DNA of 20,801 bases, from contig JAZQHP010000107.1 in assembly GCA_045540655.1 (NCBI GenBank), positions 1-20,801 on the forward strand, read 5' to 3'. The position numbers were made by a program, and so were the translations under genes. Position 1 is the first letter of the stretch. Each line of letters begins with the position of its first letter. The notes beneath the pieces were generated by a model. The model was not told the DNA's origin. It worked only from the letters and a program-made list of their open reading frames with translations, and searched no databases. Positions 15,977 through 20,801 of this stretch are shown piece by piece. The stretch is from RGIG1959 sp045540655 (lineage in GTDB: Bacteria; Bacillota; Clostridia; Oscillospirales; Acutalibacteraceae).

Positions 15977-17362
15977 TCAGCCGATCTGCGGCAGGGACGC
16001 GGCGGCGGCAGACTGACCCACGCGACGGAATTTCTCGTCGGGGAGGTTCAGCTCGACGCCCGTGATCTCGGGATATTCGTCCGCGAGCACACGACGCGCT
16101 TCTTCGATGACCAGATCGCCGCCTTCGCCGGACATCACGCGGCCGAGGAGCAGCACGTGCGCGACCTTGTAGTAGGTGGCGTAGTAAGCCAGCGCGTGGC
16201 CGAGGTAGGTGCCGATGGAGCGATAGATATCGCGGGCGGCTTCGCTGCCCTTGTTCATCTCGCCTTGCACGACCTTCAGCTTTTCAGCGGGAGACAGGCT
16301 CTCGTCGAGCTCGATGCCCGCACGGGGAGCGAGTTTGATGACGCTGTCCTGCGAGAAGTATTTCACGCCGCAGCCCTTATCACCCGACCATTCGTCCACC
16401 ATCGCGTCGTCCTGCAGGTCGACGGGAGCGAACGCCAGCTCGTTGAGCCAACCGGTGATGTTGCCGTCCTTGTCGACGTAGCCAACCGCTTCGGACGTAC
16501 CCATCGCGATGCCGAGAATCTCGTTTTCGCCCAGGCTCATCGCGCCCGCGAGCGCCGTCACGTCGCCGTCATTGACAACTTCCAGCGGCACGTCGCCGAT
16601 TTCCTTGGCGGCACGGATGTAGATATCTTTCACTTTCTTGTCGAATTCGTCCTTCGGGACCTTGATGAACAAGGACGCGACCATGGCGCGGTTGTCGACG
16701 TAGATACCCGCCGAGGACACGCCGATGCCATCGACGCGGGGCATCTTGGAGGCGGCGGTCTTCATCGCTTCAACAATGCCGTTGAAGTGGTAGTCGGGAT
16801 CGCTGTTGGTCTTGGGGAACCACACGACTTCTTCGGAATACACCGATTCGCCGTCGATGACTGCGGAGACCTTACGGTCGGATCCGCCCGCGTCAAAGCC
16901 GATGCGGCAGCCGTCGAGGTGACGACCGACGGGCTTCGCGCCGGATTTCTCGGCGGGAGCGTCCGCCAGCGCGCAGGACACCACGGTGAACTCCTGCTCA
17001 TACACGTTGCCCATGAAGTCGGCGTCGAATTCGCGCGCGCCGCCGACCTTATAGGTGTCGGCAATGTACGCGCCCAGCGCGTCGTCGCCGCAGATGTACA
17101 CTTTCCAGCCGCCGTAAGCCCACAGCAGCATCTTCACGGTACGTTCCACATACACGCGGTCCGCCGCCTGCATGTCTTCGGTGCCGTGCACCTTGATCTT
17201 GCGCACCGCGGTGTAGCCCTGATTGCGCTCGACCGCGATCACAACGTCTTTACCGTTTGCCGCCGAAGCCTCATACGCCTTGCAGAACGCGGCCATCGGA
17301 ATGTAGCCTTTGTCCAGTACGGGCAAATTTTTGACGGAAACGTCCAAACCATACACATTCAT
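15977..17362 (-). CDS. ROK-family (sugar kinase/repressor-type) protein with N-terminal extension
   Basis: ROK proteins are actin-fold ATPases, either sugar kinases or sugar-responsive repressors. In this 461-residue protein residues 1-153 form a non-ROK extension. The ROK core starts with the phosphate-1 motif IGFDAGGSDRK (154-164). It continues with GIGVSSAG (212-219), NDGDVTALAG (264-273) where the catalytic Asp would be, a phosphate-2 motif GIAMGTSEAVG (284-294) and the adenosine-side LLLGRVMSGEGG (404-415). The usual CxCGxxGC zinc motif is absent; only GCGVKYF (330-336) is present. No helix-turn-helix is evident, so a kinase role is more likely than repression. The ATG at 17362 follows GGAGGAATCCGAA. 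Substrate is unknown. Confidence 0.82.
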   Translation of the reverse strand: MNVYGLDVSVKNLPVLDKGYIPMAAFCKAYEASAANGKDVVIAVERNQGYTAVRKIKVHGTEDMQAADRVYVERTVKMLLWAYGGWKVYICGDDALGAYIADTYKVGGAREFDADFMGNVYEQEFTVVSCALADAPAEKSGAKPVGRHLDGCRIGFDAGGSDRKVSAVIDGESVYSEEVVWFPKTNSDPDYHFNGIVEAMKTAASKMPRVDGIGVSSAGIYVDNRAMVASLFIKVPKDEFDKKVKDIYIRAAKEIGDVPLEVVNDGDVTALAGAMSLGENEILGIAMGTSEAVGYVDKDGNITGWLNELAFAPVDLQDDAMVDEWSGDKGCGVKYFSQDSVIKLAPRAGIELDESLSPAEKLKVVQGEMNKGSEAARDIYRSIGTYLGHALAYYATYYKVAHVLLLGRVMSGEGGDLVIEEARRVLADEYPEITGVELNLPDEKFRRVGQSAAAASLPQIG

Positions 17363-17419
17363 TTCGGATTCCTCCTTAATTTTGATCGTCCTCTGACAGG
17401 ACGGTTTGTGCCAATTCTT

Positions 17420-17448
17420 ATCATAGCAAATTCTTGCAAAAATCACAA
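17420..17448 (-). promoter_or_regulatory. Probable sigma-A promoter of the ROK gene
   Basis: On the minus strand TTGTGA (17443-17448) and TATGAT (17420-17425) are 17 bp apart, about 58 bases upstream of the ATG. The spacer holds TTTTTGCAAGAATT, which recurs near radA. Confidence 0.6.
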
Positions 17449-17523
17449 GGGGTCACGGCGAAAAAATCGTAATTTTGAGAAAAAACGCCAACAAAACCGT
17501 CCGAAAGTACAAATACATCCGTT

Positions 17524-18489
17524 TTATTCGGCGAATTGTACCCCCGCGGTCGCCTGCACGGCACCGTCCGTCGTCACGAAGACCGCTTCGACGCTGTCGA
17601 GCGCGTCAACAAACGCGCGCGCCTTCTCATAGCCCATCACAAAGCAGGCGGTGGACAGCGCGTCGGCGTCGGTGGCGCGGGGGGCAAGAACGGTCACCGA
17701 CAGCAGGTCGTTCTGAACGGGAACGCCGGTTTTGGGATCGAGAATGTGCGAATACCATATGCCTCCGATGCGGTAGCCGCGCTCATAAGATCCCGAAGTC
17801 ACGACGGCGCCGTCTGTCACGAGCACGGTGGCGACGAGCTTGTCGGGGGACTGCGGATCGGCGATGCCGACGGTGAAGGGCGAGCCGTCCGGTTTTTCTC
17901 CGACGGCAACAATGTTGCCGCCCAGATCGATCAGCGCGCTGTGGCAGCCCTGCCTGCGCAGGACAGCGGCGGCGCGGTCGGCAATCGCACCTTTGGCAAT
18001 GGCGCCCAGGTCAATCATGGTGCCGTTTTGCAGGGTGACGGCGTTGCCGTCGAGCGTTACGTGGTCAAATCCGACGCGGGTCAGCGTGTCGGCTATGTCT
18101 GCCTGTGAGGGGGGATGCCCTTGCTCCTCGGCGGCTTTCCACAGATCGGTCAGCGGGGCGGTCGTGATGTCAAACGCGCCGTCCGTACGGGCGGACCAAT
18201 CCAGCGCAGTGCGAAGCAAAGCGGCGGTGTCGTCGCTGACTGTTTGGAGATCGCCGCGGTTCAGGAGGGCAATGTCACTGCTGTCGATCGTGCGCGACCA
18301 GCGCTGTTCATCGGAGGCGACACGATCCGTCGCGAGCAGGAGCGCCGTTTCATCGGCGGGATCATACACCGTGATTGAGCAGGTGGTATCGAGCAAAAAG
18401 TCGGTTTGCGTGAGCGGACGCGCGGCGCAACCGCCGAGAATGGCGATCAGCAGAACGATGCAAAGCAGAACGGTGACGGGGCGTTTCAT
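17524..18489 (-). CDS. apbE: FAD:protein FMN transferase, lipoprotein
   Basis: ApbE transfers FMN from FAD to a threonine in target proteins such as RnfG and RnfD, outside the cytoplasm. The 321-residue product begins with a lipoprotein signal peptide ending in the lipobox LGGC (Cys21). Family motifs follow in order: DGAFDITTAPL (103-113), IDLGAIAKG (159-167), LIDLGGNI (186-193), HILDPKTG (248-255) and the metal-binding DADALSTA (274-281). AAAGGAGG stands just before the ATG at 18489. A terminator-like hairpin lies about 25 bases upstream, so expression may depend on read-through from the PRPP synthetase gene. Flavinylation of the Rnf subunits at the start of the window is the obvious role. 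That link is inference from family function and proximity. Confidence 0.93.
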   Translation of the reverse strand: MKRPVTVLLCIVLLIAILGGCAARPLTQTDFLLDTTCSITVYDPADETALLLATDRVASDEQRWSRTIDSSDIALLNRGDLQTVSDDTAALLRTALDWSARTDGAFDITTAPLTDLWKAAEEQGHPPSQADIADTLTRVGFDHVTLDGNAVTLQNGTMIDLGAIAKGAIADRAAAVLRRQGCHSALIDLGGNIVAVGEKPDGSPFTVGIADPQSPDKLVATVLVTDGAVVTSGSYERGYRIGGIWYSHILDPKTGVPVQNDLLSVTVLAPRATDADALSTACFVMGYEKARAFVDALDSVEAVFVTTDGAVQATAGVQFAE

Positions 18490-18511
18490 ACCGTCGCCTC
18501 CTTTCGGTGGG

Positions 18512-18547
18512 ATGAAAAAGGGCTGTCACAGCGATGCGACAGCCCTT
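18512..18547 (-). terminator. Terminator/attenuator hairpin between prs and apbE
   Basis: Reading the minus strand, AAGGGCTGTC pairs with GACAGCCCTT (18538-18547 with 18518-18527) around a loop of about 10 bases, and TTTTTCATCC follows. It sits 16 bases after the PRPP synthetase stop and about 23-28 bases before the apbE ATG. Confidence 0.85.
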
Positions 18548-18563
18548 ATAGTATATACGTTTA

Positions 18564-19715
18564 TTACTCGCCGCGATATTCCGCCAGAAGCTGTTTGATC
18601 TTGGCGTGGGGATCGACGATGGTGCTGACCGACACGTCGCAGTTGAGAGCGGCGATGAAGTAGGACACGTACTTGGACACGTCCACCTCGTGGAACCATT
18701 CGCGGGTCGCCAGTTCCGGACGACGATAGGTCAGGTTGGTGGCGAACACGCCGTCCAGCACGCCGTCGGCGACCGCCTTGTCGAACACCTCGAGACCGTT
18801 CACGAACAGACCGTAGGTCGCGTAGGTGAAGATGCGGTTTGCCTTGCGCTTTTTGAGCTCATACGCGATGTCCAGCATGGATTCGCCCGAGCTGATGATA
18901 TCGTCGGCGATGAATACGTCTTTGCCTTCGACGGGTTTACCGAGATACTCGTGCGCGACGATGGGATTGCGGCCGTTGACCACGGTAGAGAAGTCGCGGC
19001 GCTTGTAGAACATACCCAGATCCACGCCCATGACCGACGCGTAGTACATGTTGCGGTTCATCGCGCCTTCGTCGGGAGCGATGATCATCAGATGGTCGCG
19101 GTCGGGATGAATGTCGGGTACCGAGCGGAACAGGCACTTGAGCACCTGATAGGACGGCATGATGTTATCGAAGCCCGTCAGCGGGATCGCGTTGTGCACG
19201 CGGGGATCGTGGGCGTCAAAGGTGACGATGTTGGAGACGCCCATTGCAGTCAGCTCCTGCAGAGCCGCGGCGCAGTCGAGCGATTCGCGGTAGTTGCGGC
19301 GGTGCTGACGACCGCCGTAGAGGATGGGCATCACGACGTTGATACGGTGCGCTTTACCGCCCGCCGCCTGAATGATGCGCTTGAGATCCTGATAGTGATC
19401 ATCGGGGGACATACGGTTTTCGTGACCGAACAGGTTGTAGCGGCAATCGTAGTTGCCGACGTCTACCAGAATATACAGGTCATCGCCGCGGATGCTGTCC
19501 TTGATCAGACCTTTGCCGTCGCCCGAGGAAAAACGCGGGCATTCCGCCGGAACCAGGAACGTGTCCTGCTCGTGTACGGTGCCTTTGGCCCAGGTGGTCA
19601 GGTGATGGTCGATCTTGTCGCCCAGCTCTTTTGCCGAGCTCAGAGCGATGATGCGAAGCGGGGCAACCTGCTTCTCTTTGCGGAACAACTCTTCTGCAAC
19701 TTTCGCTTCGGTCAT
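18564..19715 (-). CDS. prs: Ribose-phosphate pyrophosphokinase (PRPP synthetase), long form
   Basis: This enzyme makes PRPP from ribose 5-phosphate and ATP for nucleotide, histidine and tryptophan synthesis. At 383 residues it is longer than classical Prs (about 315). Recognisable parts are YGGRQHRRNYRES (133-145, the counterpart of the ATP-binding loop YARQDRK), VTFDAHDPRVHN (164-175, ribose-phosphate/metal site), APDEGAMNRN (213-222) and the PRPP loop VFIADDIISSGESM (267-280). The last fits the phosphoribosyltransferase-type signature but differs from the usual VDDMIDTAGT. The length and divergent motifs place it in a long clade I associate with Clostridia and relatives. The ATG at 19715 follows GGGAGG. 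A promoter lies at 19762-19790 and a hairpin follows the gene. Confidence 0.85.
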   Translation of the reverse strand: MTEAKVAEELFRKEKQVAPLRIIALSSAKELGDKIDHHLTTWAKGTVHEQDTFLVPAECPRFSSGDGKGLIKDSIRGDDLYILVDVGNYDCRYNLFGHENRMSPDDHYQDLKRIIQAAGGKAHRINVVMPILYGGRQHRRNYRESLDCAAALQELTAMGVSNIVTFDAHDPRVHNAIPLTGFDNIMPSYQVLKCLFRSVPDIHPDRDHLMIIAPDEGAMNRNMYYASVMGVDLGMFYKRRDFSTVVNGRNPIVAHEYLGKPVEGKDVFIADDIISSGESMLDIAYELKKRKANRIFTYATYGLFVNGLEVFDKAVADGVLDGVFATNLTYRRPELATREWFHEVDVSKYVSYFIAALNCDVSVSTIVDPHAKIKQLLAEYRGE

Positions 19716-19761
19716 AATACAGATACCTCCCGATAGAAATCAGTAACAAAACGGTAACTAG

Positions 19762-19790
19762 ATTATAGCATTATTCGACAGGCTTTGCAA
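19762..19790 (-). promoter_or_regulatory. Sigma-A promoter of the PRPP synthetase gene
   Basis: On the minus strand TTGCAA (19785-19790) and TATAAT (19762-19767) are exactly 17 bp apart, about 47 bases upstream of the ATG. Confidence 0.78.
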
Positions 19791-19893
19791 CGGTTGAAAT
19801 GCATTCTTTGCGGAAAATTTTTGCGTTAAATGGGAAGAATTGTGGGGGAATATGCACAAAAGCCGTCGCCGACGCATATAGTGGGAGTGTGAA

Positions 19894-20355
19894 TCAGCGC
19901 GTCCGATAAAGAGACGAGCGCACCACGCCCTGTTCGATGGTGAGCACGCCGTAACTGCCCGCGCCGATGCTGCCGGGGTTGAACAGCAGGACACCGTTGT
20001 CGAAATCGGTGGCGGCGACGTGCGTGTGTCCGTAGAGGGCGGCGACCGCCTCCTGACTGCGGGCGGACAGGGCGAGATTCAGCAGCCCCGATTTCACGCG
20101 TTCGGCATAGCCGTGCGTGAGATAGAGCTTCGCACCACCCAGTGTCATCACCAGACGGGCGGGCAGATCGCGGTCGTAATCGCAGTTGCCGCCGATGATA
20201 TACCATGGGCGGGATGCATCCTCGTCGGCGACGCGGCGTGCTTCCGCCGCACCGTCCCCGAGGTGGATGACCGCCTGCACCTGCGGGTGCGCGGCGAGGG
20301 CGTAGCGCACGGCGGCTTCGTCGCCGTGGCTGTCGGACATCACTAATACTTGCAT
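19894..20355 (-). CDS. YfcE/MJ0936-type metallophosphoesterase
   Basis: Small calcineurin-like phosphodiesterases of this family use two metal ions to cleave phosphodiesters; the physiological substrate is usually unknown. The 153-residue product is of normal length and has every metal-binding motif: DSH (8-10), GD (33-34), GNCD (56-59), His81 in LTHG, and GHTH (109-112), followed by FNPGSIG. AAGGAGG precedes the ATG at 20355 with good spacing. The next gene diverges only 40 bp away, and I see no convincing promoter between them. No clear terminator follows the gene; only a weak CGTC-GACG hairpin with TTTT lies near 19861-19876. Confidence 0.92.
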   Translation of the reverse strand: MQVLVMSDSHGDEAAVRYALAAHPQVQAVIHLGDGAAEARRVADEDASRPWYIIGGNCDYDRDLPARLVMTLGGAKLYLTHGYAERVKSGLLNLALSARSQEAVAALYGHTHVAATDFDNGVLLFNPGSIGAGSYGVLTIEQGVVRSSLYRTR

Positions 20356-20395
20356 GAGGGCATCCTCCTTGTGCGGAAAACGGAGTGTGATCGGT

Positions 20396-20632
20396 ATGAG
20401 TCAACCAACCCCTGCCCAGTGGCAGGCACTTCTCAAATATGCGTCGGCAAAGCTCGGCGTATCCGAGCAGGAGCTGGCAAAAGCGGCGGCAAACGGCGGG
20501 TATGACGGGGTGTGTGCGTCGCTGTCGGAATCGTCGCGTCAAACGCTCGAAGGGCTTGTGGGCGATCCCGCCGCGTTGCAGTCCCTGCTCGCGTCGCCGC
20601 AGATGCAGGAACTGCTCAGACGCTTTTCGTAA
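20396..20632 (+). CDS. Small hypothetical protein (78 residues)
   Basis: I do not recognise a named family. The predicted product is short, soluble and mostly helical, with two parts: an N-terminal stretch around LLKYASAKLGVSEQELAKAA and a C-terminal LLASPQMQELLRRF. The ATG at 20396 is preceded by CGGAG about 10 bases upstream and gives a natural start MSQPTPAQ. The in-frame ATG at 20354 would overlap the divergent phosphoesterase start and lacks a ribosome site. It lies 43 bp before another small gene whose product has a similar LLSSPDGM segment, suggesting a functional pair. No cysteines suitable for metal binding, membrane segment or signal peptide are seen. Confidence 0.6.
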   Translation: MSQPTPAQWQALLKYASAKLGVSEQELAKAAANGGYDGVCASLSESSRQTLEGLVGDPAALQSLLASPQMQELLRRFS

Positions 20633-20675
20633 AGTATATACGATTTCGGGACGATTTGCAAGGGGGTGAGCGGGG

Positions 20676-20801
20676 TTGGAGGAGTTGGAAGCGAAGCTGG
20701 ATCGGTTGCTGTCGTCACCCGACGGGATGAAGCGGGTGGAGGAGCTGATGGCGGGGTACGGCGGCAAGGGCGCCGCCGCCCCGCCCCCCCCGTCGCCGCC
20801 T
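20676..20801 (+). CDS. Small hypothetical protein with Pro-rich region (cut by window end)
   Basis: A TTG start at 20676 follows AGGGGG (20661-20666). The visible 42 residues begin LEELEAKLDRLLSSPDGM, continue as a helix to ELMAGYGGKG, and enter an Ala/Pro-rich stretch that runs off the window. The frame is supported by the ribosome site and by the similarity of RLLSSPDGM to LLASPQM in the preceding protein. A GTG in another frame nearby gives an implausible Gly/Val/Arg-rich product. The function is not recognised. A run of eight C bases lies in the Pro-rich codons. Confidence 0.55.
   Translation, partial: MEELEAKLDRLLSSPDGMKRVEELMAGYGGKGAAAPPPPSPP

Noticed and set aside
15962..17632. 556-codon plus-strand frame antisense to the ROK gene
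   Set aside because: The ROK motifs, promoter and ribosome site are on the minus strand; this frame begins within the shared terminator region and is a shadow.
18606..19736. 376-codon plus-strand frame antisense to prs
   Set aside because: It is antisense to conserved PRPP synthetase motifs and extends toward the prs promoter; no start signals.

Overview
The window looks like a chromosome segment of an anaerobic, GC-rich member of the Clostridia (Bacillota; Oscillospiraceae/Christensenellales-like). This rests on an Rnf complex in the order C-D-G-E-A-B, strong Shine-Dalgarno sequences throughout, sigma-A-like promoters, a long clostridial-type PRPP synthetase, a dockerin protein and a ROK protein of clostridial type. 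The assignment is inference from gene content; no rRNA or taxonomic marker is present. I see no phage, insertion sequence, CRISPR array, tRNA or rRNA. No stretch longer than 300 bases lacks a gene.

Layout. (1) 1-4020, plus strand: the end of rnfC, then rnfD, rnfG, rnfE, rnfA and rnfB. These encode the membrane ferredoxin:NAD+ oxidoreductase. Three successive junctions overlap by exactly 8 nt, and a strong terminator (4031-4070) closes the operon. (2) 4080-7334, minus strand: a Cof-type HAD phosphatase, the DNA repair protein RadA and a Gfo/Idh/MocA dehydrogenase. The HAD gene and radA each have a visible promoter, and the dehydrogenase follows radA by 14 bp. (3) 7535-11725, plus strand: a giant RND exporter with a coiled-coil insert of about 320 residues, flanked by a consensus-like promoter and a terminator. 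(4) 11878-15878, plus strand: two co-transcribed secreted proteins sharing an N-terminal beta-rich domain. The first adds a dockerin and a Cthe_2159-type beta-helix interrupted by a foreign domain. The second ends in a Thr-rich stalk and a C-terminal membrane anchor. (5) 15977-19715, minus strand: PRPP synthetase, the flavin transferase ApbE and a ROK-family protein. (6) 19894-20801: a YfcE-type phosphoesterase on the minus strand, and on the plus strand two small proteins of unknown function, the second cut by the window edge.

How they fit together. RnfD and RnfG each carry a covalent-FMN attachment motif, and ApbE, encoded about 13.5 kb away, is the enzyme family that loads such flavins. 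The secreted pair probably acts on or binds polysaccharide at the cell surface. The most unusual items are the coiled-coil RND protein, the interrupted beta-helix and its partner, the identical non-canonical flavinylation motif in RnfD and RnfG, and the hairpin just ahead of apbE.
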